DNA of 64,000 bases. Origin: Caballeronia concitans (GTDB lineage: Bacteria; Pseudomonadota; Gammaproteobacteria; Burkholderiales; Burkholderiaceae). Where the stretch lies: assembly GCF_001544615.1 (NCBI RefSeq), contig NZ_FCNV02000003.1, positions 1 to 64,000 on the forward strand. The letters run 5' to 3'. Position 1 is the stretch's first letter. The number at the start of each line of letters is the position of its first letter. Under the pieces are notes generated by a model, which was not told the origin of the DNA, did not search any database, and saw only the letters and a list, made by a program, of their open reading frames with translations. A program made the position numbers and the translations under genes. This document shows positions 9,610-18,361 of this stretch, piece by piece.

Positions 9610-10311
9610 ATGCCGAATCGCTCGCTCAGGATCGCGCTTCTGACGGCTGGCCTCGCGGGTGCGCTTGCGGCCCCGGCCGCGTCTTACGCACAAATCAATC
9701 TTCAACAATTCGGCTTCGGCAACAAGTCGGATTCATCGGCGACGACCGGCGCGGCGCAGCCGTCCGCGCTGAACTCGCTCGTGCAGAACTATCTGGGCGC
9801 CAATCAGCAAGTGCTGAGCGGACAGTCGAGCCTCGCATCGGCGATGGGCATGTCGAGCGTCGCCAGCCAGGCGCAATCGGCGGCGGGCTTGCTGTCGGGC
9901 GCGTCGAGCGGCAGCGTGCCGAACACCGACGTGCTGTCGCAACTGGGCGGCACGCAGCAGAGTGTCTCGCAATCGCTGATGCAGGCGTTTTCCAGCCAAT
10001 CCGCCACGCCGCCGACCGCCGCCAGCAAGCAGACGTTCACGGACGGACTCGCGTCGCTCGGGCAGGGCGTGAAGCAATACGCGGGTCTGCAATCGGACCT
10101 CGGCGCGGTGAAGAACACGATGAACATGTCGTCGCTGCTTCAGGCCGGAACGAATCCGGGGACGGCGCAGGCGGCGTCGTATATCGCGCAATCCGCGCCG
10201 GGGCAATTGCAATCGCTCGTGCAGACGTTGACGCAGGCGGTGCAGTACGCCAAGACCAACGGCATTTCAGTGCCGGCCATCGCGACGTCGGCGCTCGGCG
10301 CGGGACAATAG
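9610..10311 (+). CDS. DUF2501 (YjjA-like) secreted protein
   Basis: This is a predicted periplasmic or surface protein of 233 residues. It starts MPNRSLRIALLTAGLAGALA with a signal peptide ending around ASYAQ. A perfect AAGGAGG ribosome site lies 9 bases upstream and settles the start. The mature part is rich in Gln, Ser, Ala and Gly (NLQQFGFGNKSDSSATTG). The C-terminal region YAGLQSDLGAVKN through KTNGISVPAIATSALG resembles DUF2501, the family of E. coli YjjA. Function is unknown. A strong bidirectional terminator follows. Confidence 0.75.
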   Translation: MPNRSLRIALLTAGLAGALAAPAASYAQINLQQFGFGNKSDSSATTGAAQPSALNSLVQNYLGANQQVLSGQSSLASAMGMSSVASQAQSAAGLLSGASSGSVPNTDVLSQLGGTQQSVSQSLMQAFSSQSATPPTAASKQTFTDGLASLGQGVKQYAGLQSDLGAVKNTMNMSSLLQAGTNPGTAQAASYIAQSAPGQLQSLVQTLTQAVQYAKTNGISVPAIATSALGAGQ

Positions 10312-10331
10312 CGCGTGCAGTTCGAGGGATG

Positions 10332-10372
10332 AAAAAAAGCGGCGAGCCTCGTGCGAGCTCGCCGCTTTTTTT
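10332..10372. terminator. Bidirectional rho-independent terminator
   Basis: A perfect 16-bp stem (seven A, GCGGCGAGC, complementary to GCTCGCCGC and seven T) encloses a 9-base loop. Because both arms end in A or T runs it works on both strands, serving the DUF2501 gene and the converging DUF6572-like gene. Confidence 0.9.
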
Positions 10373-10386
10373 GCGCGATGCGTGGC

Positions 10387-10950
10387 TTACATCGTCGCCG
10401 ATTTGCGCATCGACAGCCGGCTGAGCACCGGCAGGGCTTGCAAGCGCTGCCGCATCGAAGCGACCGGCGGGAGAAGAGAAATATCGGTGACGTCGGCAAC
10501 GTGCGCCCGCCGTGCATTCGGTTCGGCATCCAGCACTTCGAGCGCGGGCGGTTCGACCAACTCGCTCGCGACCGCTCGATCCATCGCCTCGGCCGGTTCT
10601 TCGACAGTCAAACCCAGCGACCGGCGCACGTTCACGCCGCGTGTGCGCACGCCGAAACCGGCCGCGCGAATGATCTGCTCGCGGGTCTTCCAGAACGCGG
10701 TGGCGGAAGGCGACATGGCGTGCATCGAAACATATTCCACGATGACTTCATAACCGCGCACTTTCGGATAACTCGACAGCAATTGACCCGAGCGAATATA
10801 CCGGCTGTAGTGGTCGATTTTCTTCGTCAGCAATTCCTGATGCAATGGTTCGTCTTGCCAGTCGAGATCATCGAAAATGCCGACATACACTTGCTTGAAC
10901 AGGATATTGATTCCGATGTAATCGATGACGTCCACGTCGCGCAAAGACAT
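10387..10950 (-). CDS. DUF6572-like protein
   Basis: The protein has 187 residues, begins MSLRDVDVIDYIGIN and is soluble. Residues 1-85 (VDVIDYIGINILFKQVYV, then DDLDWQDEPLHQELLTKKID and SRYIRSGQLLSSYPKVRGY) resemble DUF6572, a small family of unknown function. The C-terminal half is Ala/Val/Glu-rich and looks unstructured. An AGGGGA site abuts an earlier ATG six bases upstream, so the second ATG has the better spacing and is chosen here. It converges on the DUF2501 gene and is separated from the AI-2E transporter gene by about 190 bases, in which I see no feature. Confidence 0.6.
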   Translation of the reverse strand: MSLRDVDVIDYIGINILFKQVYVGIFDDLDWQDEPLHQELLTKKIDHYSRYIRSGQLLSSYPKVRGYEVIVEYVSMHAMSPSATAFWKTREQIIRAAGFGVRTRGVNVRRSLGLTVEEPAEAMDRAVASELVEPPALEVLDAEPNARRAHVADVTDISLLPPVASMRQRLQALPVLSRLSMRKSATM

Positions 10951-11141
10951 GGTCATTCCCCTACGCCCTCAGGCGGGCAAGTATTAAAGGTCCGCATTGT
11001 AACGGGTTTGTCGCGTCGAAAAGCCGCGAAACGCTGTATACCGACAGCCATAAGACGCTTTTCGTAAGAGTCCGAAAGCATTGAATTAGAACAAATCCGA
11101 TTATTCTGAAATCGGATTTGTCGAAATCTATTTCGAGATAA

Positions 11142-12314
11142 TCACGGTTGCCGACGCGACGCATCCGCGAGACCTTGTCCCGGCACGGCTTTCACGTTCT
11201 CTTCGTTCGATAATGCGACGGTTTGCGGCAAAGGCGGTTGCTCGTTGATCCACGCTTCCAGAATCGTCGACGTGACGGCGAGAATAACGGGCCCGATGAA
11301 CAATCCGACTATTCCGAACGCAAACATGCCGCCGAGCACGCCGGAAAGAATCAGCAGCATCGACAAATTGACGCCGCGTTGAATGAGCAGCGGGCGCAGG
11401 AAATTGTCGAGCATCGCGATCATGAGCGACCACACGAGCAGCAGCGATGCCGCGACGTGCGAGCCGTGCCAGAAAAGCCACGCGACGCCGCCAAGCAGCG
11501 GCAGCAGCGGCCCGATCTGCGCGAGGCAGAGCATCAGCATGACCGCGGTGATGATGCCCGCCGCCGGCACGCCCGCCACATACAGCCCGATGCCGCCGAG
11601 CGCCGATTGCGTGACCGCCGTGACCACGATGCCCAGCGCGACCGCGCGCACCGCGAGCCCGGCGAGCTTGACCGCTTCCGCGCCGCGCAGTCCGGCGATG
11701 CGCGTCGCGAAGCGCACCACGAAGTTCGCCGCCGCTTCGCCGCGGCTATAGAGAATGCCCGAGATGATGAGCGTGATAACCATATGCACGACGAATACGC
11801 CGACGACGGCCGCGTGCGAGAGCATCCATCGCGCGGCGACGGTCGCGTACGGTTCGAGTTTGGCAAGCAGGCCGCCGGGACCGGCATCGGAAAGCGATTG
11901 CCATTCCGTCGAGACGCGCTGGCCGACGAGCGGCACGTCATGCACCCAGGTCGGCGGCGGAGGCAGCGCGTAAGTCGGCAGGCTCTTGATCGCGGACATG
12001 ATGTCGCCGGCATGCAGCGCGAGCGTCGAGATGGCCTGATAAAGCGGCAGCACGATCACGATCAACAGGCCGAGGAGCATCACGGCTGTGGCGAGCCATC
12101 GGCGATTGCCGCAGCGCCGCTGCACGCCGAGCATCAGCGGCCAGGTGGCGATGACGATGGTCGTCGCCCAGATGAGGCCGGGGATGAACGGCCGCAGGAT
12201 ATAGAGGCTGCCGACGGTGAGCGCCAGCAGAATCGCGATGATGAGCAGAATGCGGGCGATATCGACCGGCTGGCGCGGGTTCAGATTCGGCTGCCCGTTG
12301 GAGGGTGTGGACAT
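11142..12314 (-). CDS. AI-2E family transporter (YdiK-like)
   Basis: This is an inner-membrane protein of 390 residues with about eight helices, of the AI-2 exporter/PerM-like superfamily. The N-terminal pair of helices (LLIIAILLALTVGSLYILRP) is followed by a large amphipathic region, then family motifs GGIGLYVAGVPAAGIITAVM and QIGPLLPLLGG. FGIVGLFIGPVILAV marks the last helix. The ATG of MSTPSNGQPNL is preferred; one 15 codons upstream is possible. The tail after about residue 350 is hydrophilic. Family members move various solutes, and AI-2 transport should not be assumed. Confidence 0.88.
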   Translation of the reverse strand: MSTPSNGQPNLNPRQPVDIARILLIIAILLALTVGSLYILRPFIPGLIWATTIVIATWPLMLGVQRRCGNRRWLATAVMLLGLLIVIVLPLYQAISTLALHAGDIMSAIKSLPTYALPPPPTWVHDVPLVGQRVSTEWQSLSDAGPGGLLAKLEPYATVAARWMLSHAAVVGVFVVHMVITLIISGILYSRGEAAANFVVRFATRIAGLRGAEAVKLAGLAVRAVALGIVVTAVTQSALGGIGLYVAGVPAAGIITAVMLMLCLAQIGPLLPLLGGVAWLFWHGSHVAASLLLVWSLMIAMLDNFLRPLLIQRGVNLSMLLILSGVLGGMFAFGIVGLFIGPVILAVTSTILEAWINEQPPLPQTVALSNEENVKAVPGQGLADASRRQP

Positions 12315-12556
12315 GGTGCGTGCGTTTCGTGAAGAGTCGGGAGTCAAGCGATAAGCCAAAGCGCGCGTGCGGGCAAGCGGCGTCGCGCTAAAGGACGGCG
12401 GAATGATACGGCATGCGATCCATAGTACTAAAAAGCGCGCGTGCGATTACGGGTTTGCTATGGCTGGAAATGCTCACTTAAATTGCCTATCCTTCTTCGG
12501 ACGCATAGAGCGCAACAATGCCCCGTCGCACAACAAGAACGATTTGGGAGACTGTC

Positions 12557-14299
12557 ATGGCCGGTTTTTCCCGTACGTCGCTTGCTTCGCTCCTTCCTTT
12601 TGCTTTCGGCGCGTTTGCGATGCTTTCATCGCCTTCATCGCGCGCCGCCGATGAAATCCAGAACAGCAACACGACGCAGGCATCGCCGGTCCCCGCTTCC
12701 TTGCGATCCGTCTCGCAGCAGCAGCTCGACGCCGCCGCGAGCGACCAGTCGTCGTGGCTGCATTCGAACGGCTCATACGCGGAAACGCGTTACGCGCCCG
12801 CCTCGCAGATCAATACGAAGAACGTGGCGAAGCTCAAGCCCGCGTTCATCTTCCAGACCGCCGTGATGGAATCGATGGAAACCGCGCCGATCGTCAGCAA
12901 CGGCGTGATGTTCCTGACCACGTCCTATAACCACGTCTACGCGATCGATGCCGTCACCGGCAAGGAATTCTGGCACTACAAGCACAAGATGGGACCGGTG
13001 ACGACGTTCTGCTGCGGGCCGAACAATCGCGGCGTCGCGATTGCGGGCGACCGGCTCTTCATGGGCACGCTGGACGCGAAGCTCGTCGCGCTCGATGCGA
13101 AGAACGGCAACGTGCTGTGGTCGTCGCAGATCGCCGATCCCGAAGACGGCTACTCGGAAACAATGGCGCCCGTGGTCGTCGACGGCAAGGTGCTCATCGG
13201 CACGAACGGCGGCGAGTACGGCATACGCGGCTTCGTGAAGGCGTACGACGCGAACTCCGGCCAGTTGCTATGGACCTTCTACACGATTCCCGACACCGGC
13301 AGCGAAGGCGTCTGGGCCGAGAAGGACGCCGTCGGCCGCAACATGAAGCGCGATATCGCGGCTGAAAAGAAGGTGCTCGCCGACAAGGGCGGCGACTTCT
13401 ACAAGACGCTCGGCGGCGGCGTGTGGATGGCGCCCGCAGTCGATCGCGCGACGCACACCGTGTATTTCGTGGTCGGCAATCCGTCGCCGGACCTGTTTGG
13501 CGCGATCCGTCCCGGCGACAACCTGTACACCGATTCGCTCGTCGCCGTCGATCTCGACACCGGCAAGTACAAGTGGCACTACCAGTACATCGCGCACGAC
13601 GTCTGGGATCTCGATGCGGTCAGCCCGCCGGTTCTCATCGACGTGAAGGACGAAAACGGCCGGACCATTCCCGGCATCATCCACGGCGGGAAGACGGGCT
13701 TCGTGTATGTGCACGATCGCCGCGACGGGCATCTCATCCGCGTATCCGAAGCGATGATTCCGCAAGAAGACGTCTGGACCTTGCCGACGCCCACCGGCGC
13801 GCGCATGCTGCCGGGCGCGAACGGCGGCGTCGAATGGTCGCCGATGGCCTTCAGCCCGAAGACGCGCATGGCGTACGCGGCGAACCTGCATCAGCCGATG
13901 ACGTATCAGGTGGAAGAAGCCGCGTATCCCGGCGGCAAGATCTGGCTCGGCGGCGCGTTCAAGGTCATTCCGTCGGAGCAGCAGTGGGGCAGGCTGGTCG
14001 CGGTGAATGTCGATACCGGCAAGATCGCGTGGGGCTACAAGACGGATCAGCCGCTGATCGGCGGCGTGCTCGCGACGGCGGGCGGGCTCGTGTTCAACGG
14101 CGAAGGCAATGGTCTCTTCCGCGCCTTCGACGCCGCGAGCGGCCGCAAGCTCTGGGAGTTCCAGTGCGGCGCGGGCGTGAATGCGCCGGCGGTGTCGTAC
14201 ATGGTCAACGGCAAGCAGTACATCGCGGTCGCGGCGGGCGGCAACACGCAGCTCGACTACAAGCGCGGCAACAGCGTGCTCGTGTTCGCGCTGCCCTGA
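12557..14299 (+). CDS. PQQ-dependent alcohol dehydrogenase, candidate lanthanide type
   Basis: This is a periplasmic quinoprotein that oxidises an alcohol or aldehyde through PQQ. The 580-residue protein has a signal peptide ([20 protein letters not shown], ending SRA) and an eight-bladed propeller. Adjacent C152-C153 form the ring disulfide over PQQ. Metal-ligand positions are E220 (GGEYGIRG), N308 (GNPSPD) and D351 (HDVWDLD), which is also the catalytic base. D353 lies two residues on; in XoxF, PedH and ExaF that Asp is the extra lanthanide ligand, while MxaF and PedE have Ala or Ser. GGGAG at 12546-12550 selects this start over an ATG 13 codons earlier. The stop overlaps the ATG of a di-haem cytochrome gene, the likely electron acceptor. 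The substrate is unknown. Confidence 0.9.
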   Translation: MAGFSRTSLASLLPFAFGAFAMLSSPSSRAADEIQNSNTTQASPVPASLRSVSQQQLDAAASDQSSWLHSNGSYAETRYAPASQINTKNVAKLKPAFIFQTAVMESMETAPIVSNGVMFLTTSYNHVYAIDAVTGKEFWHYKHKMGPVTTFCCGPNNRGVAIAGDRLFMGTLDAKLVALDAKNGNVLWSSQIADPEDGYSETMAPVVVDGKVLIGTNGGEYGIRGFVKAYDANSGQLLWTFYTIPDTGSEGVWAEKDAVGRNMKRDIAAEKKVLADKGGDFYKTLGGGVWMAPAVDRATHTVYFVVGNPSPDLFGAIRPGDNLYTDSLVAVDLDTGKYKWHYQYIAHDVWDLDAVSPPVLIDVKDENGRTIPGIIHGGKTGFVYVHDRRDGHLIRVSEAMIPQEDVWTLPTPTGARMLPGANGGVEWSPMAFSPKTRMAYAANLHQPMTYQVEEAAYPGGKIWLGGAFKVIPSEQQWGRLVAVNVDTGKIAWGYKTDQPLIGGVLATAGGLVFNGEGNGLFRAFDAASGRKLWEFQCGAGVNAPAVSYMVNGKQYIAVAAGGNTQLDYKRGNSVLVFALP

Positions 14300-14877
14300 T
14301 GCGGAGCCTGCGCGCGTTTTTGCTCTGCTGTGCGGTATGGTCGATGCCGTCGCTTGCTTTCGCCGACGCGCAAGCCGGCGCGACGAAGGCCGCCGTGTGC
14401 TCCGCCTGTCACGGACCGACCGGCAATTCGACGAACGGCGATTATCCGTCGCTTGCCGGACAAAGCGCGCGCTACATCTATCTGGAGCTGCGCGATTTCA
14501 AGGCGGGCCGCCGCAGCGATCCGCGCATGTCGCCGATGGCCGCGAATCTTTCACCCGACGACATGCACGATCTGGCTGATTACTTCGCCGCGCAAAAGCT
14601 GACCGCCACGGACTTCAAGGCCGATCCGGCGAAAGTGGAGGCGGGCCGCAAGAAGTCGGAGGAACTGCTGTGCACGATGTGCCATCTCGGCGGCTTCACC
14701 GGGCAGAACGAGATACCGCGCGTGGCGGGGCAGCAGTACCCGTATATCGTCAAGCAGTTGCAGGATTTCCGCGCGAAGAAGCGCACCAACGACGCGGGCA
14801 ACATGACGAGCGTGACGAAGACCTTGTCGGACGCGGACATCGAAAATCTGGCGAATTACGTCGCCAATCTTCAGTAA
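14299..14877 (+). CDS. Di-haem cytochrome c (c4 type)
   Basis: This is a periplasmic electron carrier of 192 residues with two class I haem domains. After the signal peptide ([22 protein letters not shown]) come CSACH (C34, C37, H38) and CTMCH (C125, C128, H129), each followed by family c4 features such as YPSLAGQSARYIYLELRDF and RVAGQQYPYIVKQL. M80 in RMSPMA and a later Met in AGNMTSVTK are probable axial ligands. The ATG overlaps the stop of the quinoprotein gene by one base, so the two are translationally coupled and the cytochrome is very likely the electron acceptor of the dehydrogenase. Confidence 0.92.
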   Translation: MRSLRAFLLCCAVWSMPSLAFADAQAGATKAAVCSACHGPTGNSTNGDYPSLAGQSARYIYLELRDFKAGRRSDPRMSPMAANLSPDDMHDLADYFAAQKLTATDFKADPAKVEAGRKKSEELLCTMCHLGGFTGQNEIPRVAGQQYPYIVKQLQDFRAKKRTNDAGNMTSVTKTLSDADIENLANYVANLQ

Positions 14878-14887
14878 CGGTCACACG

Positions 14888-15541
14888 ATGAAACTCGCCG
14901 CGTTATCCGGCTGCATCGCGCTCGCCCTTTCGACGATGCTCGCGCCCGCCCGCGCCGACGACGACGCCTACGCGCTCAACGAACGCCTGCTCGCGGCCAC
15001 GCGCAACGGCGACTCGAACACGGTCGTGCGCTTGCTCGACGAAGGCGCGTCGATCGATTCGCGCAACCGCATCGGCGACACGCCGCTCATCAGCGCATGC
15101 AAGAAGGGCATGACGCCGCTCGCGCGCACGTTGATCGATCGCGGCGCGAACGTGAATCAGGCCGATGTGCAGGGCATCACGCCGTTGATGGCCGCCGCGT
15201 ACGACGGCAACGAGGAAATCGCCGCGCTCCTGCTCGCGCATCGTGCGAACGTGACGGCGACGGATCGCGTCGGCAAGACCGCGATGGAATACGCGGCGGG
15301 GCGCGGCCATACCGCGATCGTGCAGCGCCTGCTCGATGCGGGCGTCGATGTCAACGCGGTGTATCGCAATCATCTGACCGCGCTGATGTGGGCGGCGGGC
15401 TACGATCAGGCGCAGACCGTCTCGATGCTGCTCGATCGCGGCGCGAACCCGGCCTTGCGCGACGACCGCGGCTTGACCGCCCGCGACATCGCGCAGCAAA
15501 CCCATTCGGACAAGGTCGCGACGCTGCTCGCCCATCCCTGA
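14888..15541 (+). CDS. Periplasmic ankyrin-repeat protein
   Basis: This 217-residue protein has a signal peptide (MKLAALSGCIALALSTMLAP, ending ARA) and about five ankyrin repeats, seen as GDTPLISACKKGMTPLARTL, GITPLMAAAYDGNEEIAALL, GKTAMEYAAGRGHTAIVQRL and LTALMWAAGYDQAQTVSML. Ankyrin repeats bind proteins, here in the periplasm. The gene begins 10 bases after the cytochrome stop and is the third member of the quinoprotein operon, so it may stabilise or anchor the dehydrogenase or cytochrome. That role is inferred from position only. Confidence 0.9.
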   Translation: MKLAALSGCIALALSTMLAPARADDDAYALNERLLAATRNGDSNTVVRLLDEGASIDSRNRIGDTPLISACKKGMTPLARTLIDRGANVNQADVQGITPLMAAAYDGNEEIAALLLAHRANVTATDRVGKTAMEYAAGRGHTAIVQRLLDAGVDVNAVYRNHLTALMWAAGYDQAQTVSMLLDRGANPALRDDRGLTARDIAQQTHSDKVATLLAHP

Positions 15542-15554
15542 ACGCGCGGGCGCT

Positions 15555-16406
15555 TCAGTCGTACCGAAACACGCCTTGCCGCGTCTTGCGCCCCAGCCGC
15601 CCGGCCGCGACGTACTCGCGCAAGAGCGGGCACGCGCGATACTTCGAATCGGCGAAGTCCTTGAAGAGCACGTCCATCACGGACAGGCACACGTCGAGGC
15701 CGATCAGGTCCGCGAGCGCGAGCGGGCCGATCGGATGATTCGCACCGAGCTTCATGCCCGCGTCGATTTCCTCCGCCGACGCCACGCCTTCGTACAGCAC
15801 GAAGAACGCCTCGTTGATCATCGGCACGAGAATGCGGTTGACGACGAAGCCCGGCGAATTGCGCACGCCGATCGGCGATTTGTCGAGCTTCTCGGTCAGC
15901 GCGCGCACGGTCTCTGCGGTTTCGTCGCTGGTGCGCACGCCGCGTATCACTTCGACGAGCGGCAGAAGCGGCACCGGATTGAAGAAATGCATGCCGATGA
16001 AGCGCGCCGGGTTCGCGAGCGTCGCGGCGAGCGCGGTGATCGAAATGGACGACGTGTTCGTTGCAATGATCGCGTCGGGCCGCGCGGCGGCTTCGATCTG
16101 CTTCAGGATGCGATGCTTGAGTTCGGCGTTCTCGGTCGCCGCTTCGATCACGATCTCCGCGTCGGCGAGGCGCGCGTAATCGGTCGACGTTTCGATACGC
16201 GCAACGGCCGCATCGCGCGCGGCGGCGTCGAGCTTGTCCTTCGCGACGAGCCGCTCGAGGCTGTTGGTCAGCGTGGCCACGCCTTTGGCGAGCGCGGCGT
16301 CGGCGACGTCGATCATCACGACCTGCAATCCCGCGACGGCCGCGACCTGCGCGATGCCGTTGCCCATCGTTCCCGCGCCGACGATACCGACCTTCTGAAT
16401 GCCCAT
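15555..16406 (-). CDS. 3-hydroxybutyryl-CoA dehydrogenase
   Basis: This NAD-dependent enzyme interconverts 3-hydroxyacyl-CoA and 3-oxoacyl-CoA in fatty acid and polyhydroxybutyrate-linked metabolism. The 283 residues are the standard length of the single-function Hbd/PaaH family. GIVGAGTMGNGIAQV at the N-terminus is the Rossmann dinucleotide site. H140 in GMHFFNPVP and E152 form the catalytic pair. The C-terminal helical domain contains NSPGFVVNRILVPMINEA. It is convergent with the ankyrin gene (13 bases apart) and divergent from the DUF2827 gene. Hbd and PaaH functions cannot be separated here because no pathway genes flank it. Confidence 0.93.
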   Translation of the reverse strand: MGIQKVGIVGAGTMGNGIAQVAAVAGLQVVMIDVADAALAKGVATLTNSLERLVAKDKLDAAARDAAVARIETSTDYARLADAEIVIEAATENAELKHRILKQIEAAARPDAIIATNTSSISITALAATLANPARFIGMHFFNPVPLLPLVEVIRGVRTSDETAETVRALTEKLDKSPIGVRNSPGFVVNRILVPMINEAFFVLYEGVASAEEIDAGMKLGANHPIGPLALADLIGLDVCLSVMDVLFKDFADSKYRACPLLREYVAAGRLGRKTRQGVFRYD

Positions 16407-16621
16407 TGATCTGCTCCTGTTCCGTGATTGGTGCGATGCCTGATTCTACCCAGCGAATTTGTCGAACGTGGGGTGCGCGTGCGCGCCGATCGCTGCGAGT
16501 TTTCCGAAAGTTCCACGGACACCCGCTTTGTCAAACGAGGGCCGACGGCCAGTTGATAGAATCCCGCGCCGTCGGAGCGCGTTCTTGAGCGGGTCTTTTC
16601 GGAGTATTGAAAGTGGTGTCT

Positions 16622-17740
16622 ATGAGAATCGGTATTTCGATGGCGAGCTACGAGGGGCAGAGCATCTGGTCGAACGGGATGGGCCAGAACATCGTCTTTC
16701 TCGCGGAACTGTTTCAGCGCCTGCCTTTCGTGGCGTCGGTCGATCTGATCGATGTCGGCGCGCTCGCCGCCATGCCGCAGGAAGTCGACGTGGCCGGCAA
16801 GAAGCTGCGCGTGATGACCATGCGCGAAGCTACCGACGCGGTGGATGTCGTCATCGAGCTGGGCGGCGCGCTCGACGTCGGCTGGCTCGATTTGATGCGC
16901 GCGCGCGGGCGCAAGGTGGCGTTCTACGTCGTCGGACAGCCGTATCTCGGGCTCACCGAGGCGGCCGTGTTCGAAAAGCCGGGCCACATGCCGCGCCCGG
17001 ACCGCTGCGACGAAGTTTGGCTGCTCGCGAAGGACGCGCCGTCCGCGCCGATCCTGCGCACGCTGCATCGCTGCGACGTGTTCGAAGTGCCCTATATCTG
17101 GCATCCGCAATTTCTCGAACAGCGCATGGCGGATGTCGCGCAGCACGGCCACCACTACGGCTACCGGCCGCGCGCGGAGGCGGGCACGCGGGCGCTGCGC
17201 GTCGGGATCTTCGAGCCGAACATTTCCGTGCAGAAGACATCGAGCATTCCCATGCTCATCTGCGACGAAGCGTATCGCGCGGATCGCGAAAGCATCGCGT
17301 CGATGATCGCGCTCAACACCTTCCACATGAAGGACCACCCGACGCTGCTGTATCTCGCGAACTCGCTCGACCTCGTGCGGGATCATCGTGCGCTGTTCGA
17401 AGGGCGCCACGACATCGTGAGTTTCATGGCGATGCACGGCGACGCGGTCGTGTCGCATCAATGGGCCAACGACCAGAACTACGTCTATCTCGACGCCTTG
17501 CACGGCGGCTATCCGCTCATCCACAACTCGCATTTGATCGGCGATTGCGGGTACCGTTACGACGGCTTCGACAGCGAAGACGCCGGCCGCGTGCTGCGCG
17601 CGGCATTCGAGCGGCACGACGCGAATCTGCAAGCCTATCGCGCCACGGCTCAGGCGTTTCTGCGCACGCTGGACCCGCTCTACGAGGCCAACGTCCGCGC
17701 GTATTCGGACGCACTCGATGCGCTGTTCCGAAAGTCGTGA
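16622..17740 (+). CDS. DUF2827 protein, possible GT-B-like transferase
   Basis: This soluble protein of 372 residues belongs to DUF2827, a family I know mainly from Burkholderiaceae. The ATG start gives MRIGISMASYEGQSIWSNG. Residues 1-190 form an alternating alpha/beta domain (LPFVASVDLIDVGAL, DVVIELGGALDVGWLDLM). The second half (RVGIFEPNISVQKTSSIPML, NDQNYVYLDALHGGYPLIHN, DCGYRYDGFDSEDAGRVL) resembles the donor half of GT-B glycosyltransferases, where a late Glu/Asp region binds the nucleotide sugar. No transferase activity is proven for the family as far as I know. It stands alone, with no polysaccharide genes beside it. Confidence 0.8.
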   Translation: MRIGISMASYEGQSIWSNGMGQNIVFLAELFQRLPFVASVDLIDVGALAAMPQEVDVAGKKLRVMTMREATDAVDVVIELGGALDVGWLDLMRARGRKVAFYVVGQPYLGLTEAAVFEKPGHMPRPDRCDEVWLLAKDAPSAPILRTLHRCDVFEVPYIWHPQFLEQRMADVAQHGHHYGYRPRAEAGTRALRVGIFEPNISVQKTSSIPMLICDEAYRADRESIASMIALNTFHMKDHPTLLYLANSLDLVRDHRALFEGRHDIVSFMAMHGDAVVSHQWANDQNYVYLDALHGGYPLIHNSHLIGDCGYRYDGFDSEDAGRVLRAAFERHDANLQAYRATAQAFLRTLDPLYEANVRAYSDALDALFRKS

Positions 17741-17758
17741 CGTACAACGCCGCGCGTG

Positions 17759-18244
17759 CTATCCGAACGCCGTGAGGTCGCGCGGCGTGATGCCCTGCGC
17801 GTGGCAGTAGGCGGCGTAACGGTCCCAGCCGCTGCGCCAGCTTTCCGTTGCGAGCGTGCGCCCGCTTTCGTCGACGAAAACGAGATCGCCCTGAATGATG
17901 TTGAGCGTGACGATATCCCCAGCATCGGCCTCCGCGAGCGGCGCGACGGCCTCGGGCGTGTGCGTGGACCCCGCCGTCTCGTACACGATGCTCCCTTGCT
18001 CCGCAATCCACTCGTGCTCGCGATACTTCCAGCGCCCCGCAACCGTATAAACGATGACCGTGCCCGTATGCCGATGACGCGGCATCTGGCCTTTTGCCGG
18101 CGCTTTGAGCAGCACGATGGTTTCACCGCGAATCGGATCGAGCTTGAAGTATTTGACGAACACGCGGTCGCTATAGGGCGTGAAGGGTATCCACGGCACG
18201 TCCGAGTCGTTGATGCAGGCGGTGTGTATGCGTTCGAACAACAT
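17759..18244 (-). CDS. Cupin protein, dihydroxyacetophenone dioxygenase-like
   Basis: This 161-residue protein is a single-domain cupin. Metal ligands are in PRHRHTGTVIVYTVAGRWKY (two His, with a later acidic residue) and GSTHTPEA (a later His). The surrounding sequence, from WIPFTPYSDRVFVKYFKLDP onward, resembles 2,4'-dihydroxyacetophenone dioxygenase family proteins, which cleave an aromatic ketone C-C bond with one Fe. Many relatives have no tested activity, so the family name is a guide only. It is convergent with the DUF2827 gene and divergent from the ABC exporter. Confidence 0.8.
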   Translation of the reverse strand: MLFERIHTACINDSDVPWIPFTPYSDRVFVKYFKLDPIRGETIVLLKAPAKGQMPRHRHTGTVIVYTVAGRWKYREHEWIAEQGSIVYETAGSTHTPEAVAPLAEADAGDIVTLNIIQGDLVFVDESGRTLATESWRSGWDRYAAYCHAQGITPRDLTAFG

Positions 18245-18361
18245 GATGGCTCCTTGGCTTGACCGCTTATTCTATGCAGCCGCGCGAGGCGCGAACATTA
18301 GCCATTCGGACGACCCTCGCCATTTGAGCCGACTGGCGCGCTATCTGCTATCGTCCACGCC

